DNA from: Geitlerinema sp. PCC 7407
Lineage (GTDB): Bacteria > Cyanobacteriota > Cyanobacteriia > PCC-7407
Direction: 5' to 3'
Assembly (NCBI RefSeq): GCF_000317045.1
Contig: NC_019703.1
Span: 2,654,501 to 2,718,500, forward strand
DNA length: 64,000 nucleotides
Part shown: piece by piece, positions 8,466-18,065 of the stretch
How the letters are laid out: each line of letters begins with the position of its first letter
Numbering within the stretch: position 1 is the stretch's first letter
Program-made: the position numbers and the translations under genes
The notes under the pieces: model-generated
The model's database searches: none
What the model was told of the DNA's origin: nothing
Seen by the model: only the letters and a program-made list of their open reading frames with translations

Positions 8466-9194
8466 CTAGAGCACCCTCCGATTTAGGGTGTGAAACAGCA
8501 GCTCCTCGTCTAAATAGCTCACGCTGTGATTTTTCCAGGTAAACAGTCCCCGCGTGAAATTGCTGCGCGCCTGGGTGACGTGGATGGGGGTGTCCTGCAA
8601 CGTGTTCACATCCAGGCGATGGACGCCGTACAGCTCATCCACCGCAAACACCCACGGACTCCCCTCAAACTCCACTACCACAAAGCGGCTATAGACCACC
8701 GGACTAATCGCCCGAGACGGCCCCTCACTGCCTTCGAGCCCCAGCAGATCCGCCAAGGAAACGCAGAGCTGGATTTCGCCGCGAATATTCACTAGGCCCA
8801 GAAGCACCTGATTGCTGCGGTGGGGGAGCGTCCGAATCACGCTCGGGGACGCCACCTCCCGAAACAGCGGCGCTACCAAAGCAAACCACTCTTGGCGCAG
8901 CCGAAAAATCACCACTGACACCAGCGCCTGGGGGCTGAGGGCGTGGGGCTGCTCGCCCGCCTCATCCAAGCGGCGATCGCCCGAGAGCCGCTCAGTCCAC
9001 TCATGGCGGTAGCCCCGGGGCGCTTCGCGATCGAGCAGGTTGCGGCCCGCCAGCCGGTAAACCAGACAGTTGCGGCAGTGGGTCACCTGGATCAGCTCCG
9101 GGCACGTGCGATCGCCCAGCACCCCGATCCGATTCCAGCAGTGATCCTCCAGGGACACCGGCTTATCTTGATCAAAAGCATCCAGAATCGCCAT
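8466..9194 (-). CDS. CheW-like coupling protein with N-terminal four-cysteine motif (WspD-like)
   Basis: 242 residues. The C-terminal two thirds (about 85-240) is a CheW domain (LLGLVNIRGEIQLCVSL, FAVDELYGVHRL). The first 60 residues carry Cys19, Cys31, Cys40 and Cys43 in CWNRIG...CPEL...HCRNC followed by LLDR. As far as I know this cysteine pattern is a signature of the WspD branch of CheW proteins and could bind a metal or act in redox sensing. It would link the MCP to CheA-REC. GGAGA before the ATG gives a good ribosome site. The gene lies between the MCP and cheA in a compact run. Confidence 0.88.
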   Translation of the reverse strand: MAILDAFDQDKPVSLEDHCWNRIGVLGDRTCPELIQVTHCRNCLVYRLAGRNLLDREAPRGYRHEWTERLSGDRRLDEAGEQPHALSPQALVSVVIFRLRQEWFALVAPLFREVASPSVIRTLPHRSNQVLLGLVNIRGEIQLCVSLADLLGLEGSEGPSRAISPVVYSRFVVVEFEGSPWVFAVDELYGVHRLDVNTLQDTPIHVTQARSNFTRGLFTWKNHSVSYLDEELLFHTLNRRVL

Positions 9195-9233
9195 CGCGCT
9201 TCTCCCAACCCAGCAAAATACTCCGTCTGCGAT

Positions 9234-10859
9234 CTACAAGCTCGCCACCTGGAAGCGAGAAATCTCTCGACGCAGATTTTGGGCCACATCATTGAGTTGC
9301 TCGATGGCGCTATTGGTCTCTCGCAGCGACGTCGCCGTCTGCTGAAACGCCTCACTCAGCTGCAGCATCGAATCACTGATCTGCTGCGCCCCCTGAGACT
9401 GAGCGTCCATTCCCTGATTGACCAGGGAGAACTGCGGCACCAGCGCCTGTACCTGCTCGATCACGCGGGCCAGCTGCGAGCTGATGCTGCGCACATCTTC
9501 TACCCCCCGATCGACTTCGCGGGCGAACTTGTCCATTTCCATCACCCCGGTCGAAACCGAAGACTGCATTTCCTTGACCATCTGCTCGATATCCAGGGTC
9601 GCCACCGCGGTCTGATCGGCCAGCCGCCGAATCTCTCGGGCCACCACCGCGAACCCCAGGCCATACTCGCCTGCTTTCTCCGCTTCGATCGCCGCATTGA
9701 GAGACAGCAAGTTGGTTTGGTCAGCCACCTTCGTGATGGTAGTCACCACATTATTAATGTTGTTGGCTTTCTCACTCATGACCCCCAGCTTAGAAGAGAT
9801 CGAATTGGTGGCCTCTGCTAGCTGGCGCATCGTCATTTCCATCCGGCTGAGCCCCTGCTGGCCGTTGTCAGCAGCGCCAGTCGTCGCGTCAGCCATCGCC
9901 GTCACCTCATCCATGGTGCGCAGCAGCTCTGCGGAGGTGGCCGCGATCTCCTTGGCCGTCGCCACCACCTGATTGGTCGAGGCCACCTGCTCCGTCATCG
10001 TCGCCTCAAGCTCTTTGCCAGAGGCGGCGATCTGAGTGGCGGAGGTGGTGACCTGGATCCCCGACTGCTGCACCTGACGCACCAGCGTATTGAGGTTGAG
10101 GGTCATCCCTTCAAAGGCGGTCAGCAATTGTCCTACTTCGTCTTTGCTGCTGGTCTCCCCGGAGGCAGACTGGGTGAGATCGCCTGCGGAGATGCGCTCT
10201 GCCATCTGCACGACGCGGGTGATGCGCGATCCCAAAAACTTGGCGATGAGAAAGGTCGCATAGATGGCGATCGCCAAGGACAAGATCGCAGTCAAAACCG
10301 CTGAGCCACTCAATAGATTCAAGGTCGATCGCGTCGCCTGGATATTATCAATTAAGATCCGCTGTTCAGTCTCTACAAACTCTTCGTAGAGCGCTTCAAA
10401 GCGATCGTTGAGCTCTCGGCTGCGATCGAGATAGCTCTGGATTAATCGGGGATTGATTCCCCCTCGGCCTGCTGCCAAGATATCTCGGGTAACCGTCTGG
10501 ACCTCTTCGCTCAGGACTAGCATTTCCTGGAGACGAGACTCCTGGCCCGGATCGGTCACGACGGCTCCAATCGACTCGGCTCCGTCATTGATGCGCTCGA
10601 TATCACTGGCTATACGCTGATCCACTTCCGTGCTGTTGTTTGTCAGGAGATAGCGGCGAACCCGACGATCGAGGTTCATCAGGCCCTGAGCCATTTCATT
10701 GGCCCCCAGAATGGCCGTTTCGGATGAATCTACCTGATTAAACGTGTGGATCGTTTTACTAGCCGTTAAATAAACCAGTCCACAAAAGATAAAGATGAGA
10801 CCAGTAGGCACTGCATAACCGAGCAGCGTGCGGTCTCGCAATTTGAGATTGGCGAACAT
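9234..10859 (-). CDS. Methyl-accepting chemotaxis protein (WspA-like)
   Basis: 541 residues. Membrane segment 1 is at about 13-32 and segment 2 at about 182-207; between them is a helical ligand-binding region of the four-helix-bundle type. A HAMP domain follows (about 208-262), then a cytoplasmic signalling hairpin (about 270-520) whose tip region contains NLLSLNAAIEAEKAGEYG and EIRRLADQT. There is no C-terminal pentapeptide for docking CheR, consistent with a stand-alone CheR-TPR in this set. The gene is first in the run MCP-CheW-CheA-CheB. The signal sensed is unknown. Confidence 0.94.
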   Translation of the reverse strand: MFANLKLRDRTLLGYAVPTGLIFIFCGLVYLTASKTIHTFNQVDSSETAILGANEMAQGLMNLDRRVRRYLLTNNSTEVDQRIASDIERINDGAESIGAVVTDPGQESRLQEMLVLSEEVQTVTRDILAAGRGGINPRLIQSYLDRSRELNDRFEALYEEFVETEQRILIDNIQATRSTLNLLSGSAVLTAILSLAIAIYATFLIAKFLGSRITRVVQMAERISAGDLTQSASGETSSKDEVGQLLTAFEGMTLNLNTLVRQVQQSGIQVTTSATQIAASGKELEATMTEQVASTNQVVATAKEIAATSAELLRTMDEVTAMADATTGAADNGQQGLSRMEMTMRQLAEATNSISSKLGVMSEKANNINNVVTTITKVADQTNLLSLNAAIEAEKAGEYGLGFAVVAREIRRLADQTAVATLDIEQMVKEMQSSVSTGVMEMDKFAREVDRGVEDVRSISSQLARVIEQVQALVPQFSLVNQGMDAQSQGAQQISDSMLQLSEAFQQTATSLRETNSAIEQLNDVAQNLRREISRFQVASL

Positions 10860-11625
10860 TCAATAAAAATTCCTACCGAGTAGATAAAACGCGATCGCCC
10901 CCAAAGATAGGCTGCGACCTAGATCTTGACTCGCCGAGGAGAAAGCAAACGGAAGGCATATCGCAAGCGCTGGCTCAAGCACCCATGCGGCTCCCTTTCT
11001 CCCACAAAAACACGATGATTGAGGTCTATATCTCCTTGGGCAAGACATCTAGACCCAATATGCCCAAAATCAGCAGCCCTTAACAGACCTCTCCACATCT
11101 CTCTAAAGTTACATTTGTACCGTAACGGTCTCAGTCTAGAGTAGAGAGAATCTTAAGTATTTCTTATCCTAGAGCCAGCGATAGACAGCGGTGCTTTTTG
11201 AGGACGGTCATAGAAAAAAATGAAGATCAGCGATCGCCCTAGATTTTTGCTGCTTAGTTTTTAATTTTGCCTTTAGGGCCAGCACAATCTAAATCAATAT
11301 CGAAAATTAATTTTCAAATCAACCGAATTAGATATTTAAGATAAATTACTATTTTTGATAATTTTATTAATATCTTTACCAAGAATCATAGAGCAGAATT
11401 AATCAAAAACTCGACAATTTAACCTGAATAAATACAGATAATAAAATTCAGTTGAATCATTCAAAAAAATTAAATACTTACTGAGAAAACAAAGTTTTCG
11501 CAATATTTGGTTTATCATACCCTATGCAGTATCTTTACTTCGAGCCGGATTAAATTCCCTAACAGAAACTCAGCGATCGCTAATCTCACGACTCTTGAAA
11601 AAAGAAATCTATGGGAGGATCAGCA
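10860..11625. other. Divergent intergenic region between MCP and antiporter genes
   Basis: About 765 bases separate two divergent genes; 11200-11560 is markedly AT-rich. It must carry both promoters. A frame of 62 codons at 10860-11048 on the minus strand has no family features or ribosome site and is not called. I see no convincing operator. Confidence 0.45.
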
Positions 11626-13239
11626 ATGGGATGGATTGTCGCACAGCAAAATCCACTAGACAGCAACTCTATTGAAAGTAGTCAAGCGGCAGGTAGCATT
11701 CCTGAACTGGTCATTGTTCTGATTATTTTGCTCCTGATCGCAACTGTCGTTGCTCTGGTGACCCAGCGGTTGCGCATTCCCTACGTCACAGGGTTGGTGC
11801 TAGCAGGATTGCCCATTACAGAGGTTTTTTCGCAGCAGGTTGGGCTAGATCCTTCTCTCGTTCTCAATCTTTTTCTGCCAATTCTAATTTTTGAAGCGGC
11901 CATTAATACCGATATCAGCCGTCTTCGCAGTACTTTTAAACCCATTACCCTTTTAGCCGGTCCCGGGTCGATTTTCTCATCCGCAATCATCGCGACTATT
12001 GTGAAATACAGTCTGGGTCTAGACTGGATTCCTGCGTTGCTGGTCGGAGTCATTCTGGCCAACACCGATACCGTTTCAATGATTGCCGTTTTCAAAGAAA
12101 TTCGCGTCCCTTCTCGGCTCTCGACCATTGTTGAAGGAGAGACTTTATTCAACGACGCGGCGGCTCTAGTTTCTTTTAACTTAATTCTCATTGTTTACAC
12201 AACCGGCTCTTTAACCGCCGCAGAAGGAATCAAAGAGCTGCTAATTGTTGCAGTAGGCGGAGCACTTTTAGGAGCGATACTTGGCTATTTAAGCCTGCCT
12301 ATTTTTGCTCGCTTGAATGATCCTTTGAGCAGCCTGTTGTTGACCGGTGCTTTAGCATTAGGAACCTTTCAGATCGGCCAATTTTTAGGAGTATCCGGGG
12401 CTGTTTCAGTCGTGATTGCCGGACTGATTTTTGGCAATCTCGGCTTGCCTCAGAGCACATCTGCCTCCGATCGCATGTCTTTGCTGAGCTTCTGGGAATA
12501 TGCCGGATTTGGCGTCAATACGTTTATTTTTCTGCTGATTGGGATTGAGATCAATCCCGGCACCCTGTGGAGGATTTTGCCTTCTATTTTGCTGGTGATT
12601 CTGGCGTACCAGCTGGGGCGGATTCTCTCTGTCTACCTATTGCTGGCGGGGCTGCGCTGGTTCGATCGCCCCATTCCTCTGCGCTGGCAACACGTTCTAT
12701 TTTTGGGCAACATCAAGGGTTCTCTCTCCATGGCCCTAGCGCTGAGCATTCCCCTCACCTTGGCCGGACGGGAAAGCATTATTGCGCTGGTGTTCGGTGC
12801 AGTTTTGTTCTCCCTAGTGGGGCAGGGGCTCAGCTTACCTTGGCTGGTCAAGCGACTCCAGATCGGCAAATCCTCGGACGCGATGGAGCAAGTTGGAGAG
12901 CTCCAGATTCAACTCATTGCTGCGAAAGCAGCCCAAGATGAGCTGGATAGTTTGCTGAAGTCAGGGGTATTGCCCAAGGCTGTATACGAAGAACTCTGGG
13001 CGTCCTATCAAGCGCGGGTTGCCCAATCAGAGCGGGTCTTGCGGGATCTGCACAACCAATATCGAGCAGGTCAGCTCAAGAGCGATCGCAGCGGACTCGA
13101 CACTATTCGACGACAGCTGCTGCTGGCCGAAAAAGGAGCCGTTCGCGATGCCCTCCGCAAACGAATCGTTCCTGAGGATCTAGTGCAGCCTTACATCAAA
13201 AATTTGGATGAGAAACTTCTTTCATTGGAAGATGACTAG
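11626..13239 (+). CDS. Cation/proton antiporter, CPA1 (NhaP-like) family
   Basis: 537 residues. About twelve membrane helices fill residues 20-405; the family core is visible in LLVGVILANTDTVSMIAVFKE and ETLFNDAAALVSF, which carry the acidic residues (Asn-Asp) expected to bind and exchange Na+ or K+ for H+. The last 130 residues are a soluble, charged helical tail of possible regulatory role. The start at 11626 is chosen over an in-frame ATG at 11611 because GGGAGG (11614-11619) sits seven bases before it. The 3' end overlaps the convergent TrkA-like gene by 44 bases, hinting at a functional pair in ion homeostasis. Confidence 0.92.
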   Translation: MGWIVAQQNPLDSNSIESSQAAGSIPELVIVLIILLLIATVVALVTQRLRIPYVTGLVLAGLPITEVFSQQVGLDPSLVLNLFLPILIFEAAINTDISRLRSTFKPITLLAGPGSIFSSAIIATIVKYSLGLDWIPALLVGVILANTDTVSMIAVFKEIRVPSRLSTIVEGETLFNDAAALVSFNLILIVYTTGSLTAAEGIKELLIVAVGGALLGAILGYLSLPIFARLNDPLSSLLLTGALALGTFQIGQFLGVSGAVSVVIAGLIFGNLGLPQSTSASDRMSLLSFWEYAGFGVNTFIFLLIGIEINPGTLWRILPSILLVILAYQLGRILSVYLLLAGLRWFDRPIPLRWQHVLFLGNIKGSLSMALALSIPLTLAGRESIIALVFGAVLFSLVGQGLSLPWLVKRLQIGKSSDAMEQVGELQIQLIAAKAAQDELDSLLKSGVLPKAVYEELWASYQARVAQSERVLRDLHNQYRAGQLKSDRSGLDTIRRQLLLAEKGAVRDALRKRIVPEDLVQPYIKNLDEKLLSLEDD

Positions 13240-13912
13240 GGTGAATTCCCAGAAAGTCGATCATGGGGTGGACTGATTCGGAGCGGGTCACAACCAGGAT
13301 GGTTGAGCCCGCTTCTAGGACCGTGTTGCCGTTGGGAATTTCCAGATTTGCGCAGGAGTGGTGCTGATAGCCAATGATCAGGGAACCGGTCGGGAAACGA
13401 GGATCCTGGGCGATCTGAGCAAGACTACGCCCTGCTGCATAGCAGCCGCTGGGCACCGGAAGCTTTAAAACCTCTACCTGCCCCTGCTCAAAGTGCATCA
13501 TCGACTCTACTTCGGGGTATTCGATTGCGTTTGCCATCGTTGCGACGGCCAAATCCACTGTGCTGATCACGTGGCTGGCTTGGGCAAGACGATAGGCTTC
13601 CAAAAACTCGCGATCGCGCATCCGCACCACGATATGAGAGATCCCGTAGCTTCTTGAGAGCGTGATCAACGCTAAATTGAGGGCGTCACTTCTCAGAGCT
13701 GCGACCACTGCATTGGCCTGACGAATGCCTGCTTCGAGGAGAACGGTCGTGCTGACAGCACTGCCTTCAAAGGCCATCACGCCAATTTTCTCCCGCGCAA
13801 AGCGGCAGGCCAGGGGATCAATATCGATGATGGCCACTGTATGACCCTGGTTTAATAATTGTTGGGCTAGGCCCAAGCCCATCATTCCTGCACCGCCAAT
13901 TACTACATACAT
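13196..13912 (-). CDS. TrkA-like potassium channel/transport regulatory subunit (RCK)
   Basis: 238 residues. An N-terminal Rossmann fold (GGAGMMGLGLA, then acidic IIDID ending strand 2) is the NAD(H)/nucleotide-binding RCK_N domain; residues about 145-220 resemble the RCK_C (TrkA_C) domain. Such proteins gate K+ channels or transporters, and fused or separate RCK domains also regulate CPA-type antiporters. The convergent antiporter gene overlaps it by 44 bases. No Trk/Ktr membrane subunit is nearby, so regulation of the antiporter or of a distant channel is inferred. Confidence 0.85.
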   Translation of the reverse strand: MYVVIGGAGMMGLGLAQQLLNQGHTVAIIDIDPLACRFAREKIGVMAFEGSAVSTTVLLEAGIRQANAVVAALRSDALNLALITLSRSYGISHIVVRMRDREFLEAYRLAQASHVISTVDLAVATMANAIEYPEVESMMHFEQGQVEVLKLPVPSGCYAAGRSLAQIAQDPRFPTGSLIIGYQHHSCANLEIPNGNTVLEAGSTILVVTRSESVHPMIDFLGIHPSHLPMKEVSHPNF

Positions 13913-14238
13913 CGCGAATGAATATCCTCAAAAATGAACCTATGCATGTTTAGATTTAACATGATTAGTCTACTCAAAATAGATTGTTGAGTTGGTTTTA
14001 GCCTTGGCAATCTAAGGGCTAATATCTATGTTCTTTGAGCTGCACACAGTGAGAACGAGTCTGGGGCAGAAAGCTGGACGCGTCTCTTACCCAGATCTCT
14101 AATAGCGCCGCAAGGGTTTTTATTTAGATCTCTCTTTGCGGTGCAAAACGCTGCAAAAAGTCTTCTAGGTGAGTGCCTGCCCACTCGATCGCTTCGCGAT
14201 CGCCAGAAGATAGCCATCAAATCTAATTAGGTCTAGTT
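13913..14238. other. Intergenic region with hairpins
   Basis: It holds the promoter side of the TrkA-like gene and the 3' side of cheR. CCGCAAGG and CTTTGCGG (about 14107-14140) and GATCGC/GCGATC (about 14187-14202) can form hairpins that may end cheR transcription. No gene is supported here. Confidence 0.4.
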
Positions 14239-15531
14239 TCAAGGCAGGTCGGCCTGGGGCGATCGCAGTCGATGCACTCGCTGCCACAGCAGGGTCGCGC
14301 TGCTCGTATCTCCCTGCTGCTCCCGCAACAGCGCCAGATGCACTAATGCCTCTTCGGCCCGTGGCTGAAGATAAATCGCCTTTTGGAAAGACTGTTCTGC
14401 TTCTACTTCTTGGCCGCTGGCCTGCTGAAGCTGTCCTAGCAAAGTATAGACGTCTGCGTTGGTGCGATCGCTTCGCAAAAATATCTCGCAGAGATAGATT
14501 GCCTGGGAGAGATTTCCCTGATCGGCTAGCGTGCGGGCTTGGGCCAAGAGATTGTCTGGCTCTGGGGTCGCAGGCTGCGGCGTCGGCTGGGGCTTGCTCG
14601 GGAGCGATCGCCCACTGGAGACCAGAGACAGTCCTGGGAGAGACAGACCGGGAGCAGAAGGCTGCGGTGCCACGGTTCCCAGCGTCGGCAGCGATCGCTC
14701 AGCGGGCTTTGGCTTCGGGCGATCGCCCACCTTGGGAGGGAGAGACTTGCGATAGGCAAAGGCAAAGGGATACTGCACGGGTGTAAAGCGCTGGCCAAAG
14801 ATCTGGCTCATCTCTGCGTGGCCCACAAACAGCACGCCCTGATCTTTGAGAGCGCGATAGAGCATCTGGCTCGCTTTTTGTCGCGTCTCACCGTCGAAAT
14901 AGATCAGCAGGTTGCGGCAAAAGATAATGTCATAGAGAGGCTTATCAACCCAAAAAGCAGGCTGAAGAAGATTACCCACCGAGAAATGGATCGAGTCTCG
15001 AAAAAGGGGCTGAATTTGTAAACCCTCTGGCGTCGGTTCAAAGTAGCGCGCTCCAAAAGAGGGGCTATTTCCTCGAAATGAGTGGGGACTATAAATTCCT
15101 CGCAACGCATGGGCGATCGCCTGTCGGCTGATATCGATCGCGTCGATCTGAAATTGGGCACTGGTCAGCCCGATTTCCCGCAGGGCGATCGCGATGGAAT
15201 AGGGCTCCTCACCCGTCGAGCAAGGCACACTCAGCACCCGCAGCCTAGAAGCAGAATGCTGGGGTAGCCAGTCCTTGAGCACAGACTCTTTGAGGTAGTG
15301 GAAAGACTCGCGGCTGCGGAAAAACCAAGTTTCAGGAATCACGATCTGCTCGAGCAGAATATCTAACTCCTGCGCAGAGACCTTGAGCCGATTCAAATAG
15401 AGATCAACAGAGTCTAGCTGGTAAAAATCCATACGCTGCCTGACGGCGCGCACCAAGCGGTTGACGCCGATTAGGTTCGCTTCTAGGCCTGTCTGCTGTC
15501 GAATCCAGGACTCAATCGAGGGATAGGCCAT
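14239..15531 (-). CDS. cheR: CheR methyltransferase with C-terminal TPR (WspC-like)
   Basis: 430 residues from the ATG at 15531. The CheR N-terminal all-alpha domain (about 5-70) is followed by the SAM-dependent methyltransferase domain (PCSTGEEPYSIAIAL, FCRNLLIYF), a Pro/Ser-rich linker (about 265-325), and TPR repeats (about 330-420). It methylates MCP glutamates, opposing CheB. A TPR tail is the hallmark of WspC. An in-frame GTG at 15564 would add eleven residues; neither start has a good ribosome site, and ATG gives the usual family N-terminus. It is separated from the MCP operon by two ion-transport genes. Confidence 0.92.
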   Translation of the reverse strand: MAYPSIESWIRQQTGLEANLIGVNRLVRAVRQRMDFYQLDSVDLYLNRLKVSAQELDILLEQIVIPETWFFRSRESFHYLKESVLKDWLPQHSASRLRVLSVPCSTGEEPYSIAIALREIGLTSAQFQIDAIDISRQAIAHALRGIYSPHSFRGNSPSFGARYFEPTPEGLQIQPLFRDSIHFSVGNLLQPAFWVDKPLYDIIFCRNLLIYFDGETRQKASQMLYRALKDQGVLFVGHAEMSQIFGQRFTPVQYPFAFAYRKSLPPKVGDRPKPKPAERSLPTLGTVAPQPSAPGLSLPGLSLVSSGRSLPSKPQPTPQPATPEPDNLLAQARTLADQGNLSQAIYLCEIFLRSDRTNADVYTLLGQLQQASGQEVEAEQSFQKAIYLQPRAEEALVHLALLREQQGDTSSATLLWQRVHRLRSPQADLP

Positions 15532-15640
15532 AGGTGGGGGAGGGCAATCAGTGGATCCAAGCACTTTCTGTCAACCTATCAAACCAACATTTCAAACCGG
15601 GAGTCCCTTGATTTAAGTTTGTGCAGCAAGCTCTAGCCCC

Positions 15641-16114
15641 TCAGCGGAGAACCCCACTCGTTTGCTGCAAGAGCGGCAGCAGCAGCCCGGACCAGTCGGC
15701 CAACAAAGCCTCAGGATCAAGGCACTGGATCAGGCTTTGATCCTCTACGAGGATATGTCCGAGGTAAGAAACCTGAGCCCCTCCCACTTGGGCACCCGGG
15801 TCGACCGCATAATTTGCCGTTTCGACCACTCGCTCAGCCATCAACCCCACCACGGCCGGTTCGGGCAGCGCATCACCCAGGGTTGAGTTCACCAGCACGA
15901 TCCGAGTGCTGAGGTGATTTTGGGATGGCTGATGGCGCAGGACTTGGCTCAGGTCGATGACGGGCACCAGGCGATCGCGGTAGCGCAGCACCCCCGCGAT
16001 CGCCCCCGAAGCGTGGGCGAGTTTTCGCAGCTTCACCAGGGGCACCACTTCCACAATTTGGTGAACGGGCACCGCATAGCGGTCGTCTTCTACCCAGAAG
16101 ATCAGCATCAGCAT
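15641..16114 (-). CDS. cheW: CheW coupling protein (WspB-like)
   Basis: 157 residues from the ATG at 16114, which has GGAGG ten bases upstream; longer upstream starts would add a non-CheW leader. The protein is essentially one CheW domain (YAVPVHQIVEVVPLV, GVLRYRDRLVPVIDLS). It would scaffold the MCP and CheA-REC. It is transcribed towards cheR, 109 bases away. Together with the WspD-like protein this gives two CheW proteins, as in Wsp sets. Confidence 0.9.
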   Translation of the reverse strand: MLMLIFWVEDDRYAVPVHQIVEVVPLVKLRKLAHASGAIAGVLRYRDRLVPVIDLSQVLRHQPSQNHLSTRIVLVNSTLGDALPEPAVVGLMAERVVETANYAVDPGAQVGGAQVSYLGHILVEDQSLIQCLDPEALLADWSGLLLPLLQQTSGVLR

Positions 16115-16654
16115 CCCCCAGCACCTCCAGACATGATCATTTGCCGCTCCCGAGTGAGGGCTCCAAAAACTAACGCTGCCCAAAAATGGCCGCAATGGGA
16201 TTCGTTTCTGTTCCTAGCTTGCCCCGGCTCGATCGGCTTTGGCTTCAGTGTGCCACTCACTCTTTCGCCGATCTGAACCAGGACAACGCAGTTCACAAAG
16301 CTTAATGGGGGACTGCCGCACGGATGCTTGGCCCCAATCTGTTCTCTCTGGGTTGCCTGCGATCGCCCTTTGGCTCGATCGATCGCTGGAGGCTCCCTCC
16401 GAAAATCCCGAAAATTCTGAAAATCTGCCTAGAAAGAAAGCCCCTGGCCGGTAAGGTCAGAGGCTCATCAAGACTCCTGATGTTCTTCTATCAAGATATC
16501 GGTAAGGGTGATGTTCAGGCTTCCGCTATGAGGCGGATTCTGTGAAGCTGGATGCAGTTCCTGCAAGCGCTCTCTAGGAGAGCTTTTGAGCGATCGCGCT
16601 TAGCTTTGTCTTACGACTATTAGCGGATATGGGTGCGCTCCTAGAGCGCGCGAC
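16115..16654. other. Intergenic region with two hairpins
   Basis: About 540 bases. GCTCTC-TAG-GAGAGC followed by TTTT (about 16569-16587) is terminator-like in the plus direction. GCGCTC-CTA-GAGCGC (about 16632-16646) lies just past the stop of the next minus-strand gene and may end its transcript. Short open frames here have no support. Confidence 0.4.
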
Positions 16655-17290
16655 CTAGGAAAGAATATATTTCACCGGGCGGCGCTCTGAAGAAGCGCGG
16701 CTCGCAAGGCCTACCTGCTCGGTCACCTCTGGCGTCACGCTAGGGGTCACCGGCAAAAGCTCTACTATCCACTGGCGCTTGTGAAAGACCTGCTTGAGGC
16801 ATTCAGGGTATCGATAGCGTTTCTTGGCCGGGTAGGGCTCAATTTGCTCTAGCAAGAGGTAAGGCTGCTCCTCGTCGTCCAGGTTGCAGTCCAGCACCGT
16901 AAACACTTTCACCGAGCCATCTAGCTTGTGGGTCAGGCGATAGGTTTTGCCGGGCAGGAAAGGCAGCGGCCCCAGGTACTGGTCTGAGTGGGAGCGATCG
17001 CGCCAGCGGACGTAGGCGTAGGAGCGGCCACTAATGTGCTTGATTTCAATTTTTTTGCGACCCTTTGGCTGGTGGTCACAAACGAATTCTTCTCCCAAAA
17101 TCGCCCGCAGTGTGATGGCCTCTTCCACGGCAAGCACAAGATCTTCAAGCTGCTCTGAATCGAGCGTAGCAACAAGCTCAGAAACAATTTTTAGGCGATG
17201 TTTCGTATTGAGCTGAGTGGCAAGCTTTAAGACCTGCTGTAGGGTTGGTTTATCTAGATCAATAGCCATGCGATCAGTTTGAGTCACCAT
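16655..17290 (-). CDS. Conserved hypothetical protein
   Basis: 211 residues, soluble. The N-terminal 65 residues are helical (LQQVLKLATQLNTKHRLKIV). The middle has SGRSYAYVRWRDRSHSDQYLG, a pattern like short DNA- or RNA-contacting beta domains found in many cyanobacterial proteins of unknown function, where an aromatic-rich GrsYaYvRw...YLG strand pair recurs. Residues 125-185 are rich in Tyr, Pro and Lys. GGGAAG five bases before the ATG supports the start. No function can be assigned. Confidence 0.65.
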   Translation of the reverse strand: MVTQTDRMAIDLDKPTLQQVLKLATQLNTKHRLKIVSELVATLDSEQLEDLVLAVEEAITLRAILGEEFVCDHQPKGRKKIEIKHISGRSYAYVRWRDRSHSDQYLGPLPFLPGKTYRLTHKLDGSVKVFTVLDCNLDDEEQPYLLLEQIEPYPAKKRYRYPECLKQVFHKRQWIVELLPVTPSVTPEVTEQVGLASRASSERRPVKYILS

Positions 17291-18065
17291 CAGGTCTTCC
17301 CAATAAGCTGGGCCGTACTGATGATTTTACAGAGAGACGAGGGGTTTTTTGACCGAGTTTTCCACAGTTTTATCAGCGCTTTTTAAAGCAAACACCTATC
17401 AAAATATTTGGTGAAGCTATAATTTGTAGAATCTCAGCGAAGACCAGGCGAAACCTTGTTGTGTTGGTCGCCGAGGCTTGAGATCTGAGTAGATTTGATT
17501 TATTCAGATCACCAGTGCAAGTATTTTTGGTCTTCTACCGTCAGATAGATTCTTGCACAAATCTATGCATTTCAGGCCTATTTTCTTTCGATCTGGTCAT
17601 CAATTTTTATTTCCTTTAGGCTTAAAATTCGTCTGATTTCAAGGTGAGTTTACGCAAATTAAGTGTTTTAATTGATACATTTATCGAGTACTTTATGCCG
17701 TTTTTGCATCAAGTCCATCGAGTTTTGTAGAAAACCCAAGCCCAAAATCAGGGAGCGATCGCTTTCTGAGTGACAGAACGACAGAAATTGTAAGGCCGTT
17801 AGAGGCTATTTTTTCTTTTGTCTGAAGCAGCGATCGGCTGTTTTATTGTTTTAGGAGCTCAGCCCAAAGATGGAGCCAAGCTGTATCTTGAGACGGATTT
17901 GTAAGGCTCTGGCCGTTTTTGGGGGAACTTCTCTTCGGTTCAGACTTCTAGGGTGTCCGGACTGCTCAAAAGCACCACGCTAAAGCAGCACTCCTTCGAG
18001 TGACCAAGCGATCGCGGTTTTTGCTTTTGGAAGTTCTCTGGTTCACATTTGGGTCTAAACAATCC
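17291..18065. other. Long leader region upstream of the export gene
   Basis: About 775 bases. Two inverted repeats stand out: GATCTGA/TCAGATC (about 17480-17510) and ATAGATT/AATCTAT (about 17553-17575). CAGCGATCGGCTG followed by TTTTATTGTTTT (about 17827-17852) is terminator-like. The stretch could hold a structured leader RNA for the exopolysaccharide gene, but there is no recognised riboswitch. Confidence 0.4.

Noticed and set aside
10860-11048. 62-codon minus-strand frame upstream of the MCP gene
   Set aside because: No family features; better explained as MCP promoter region.
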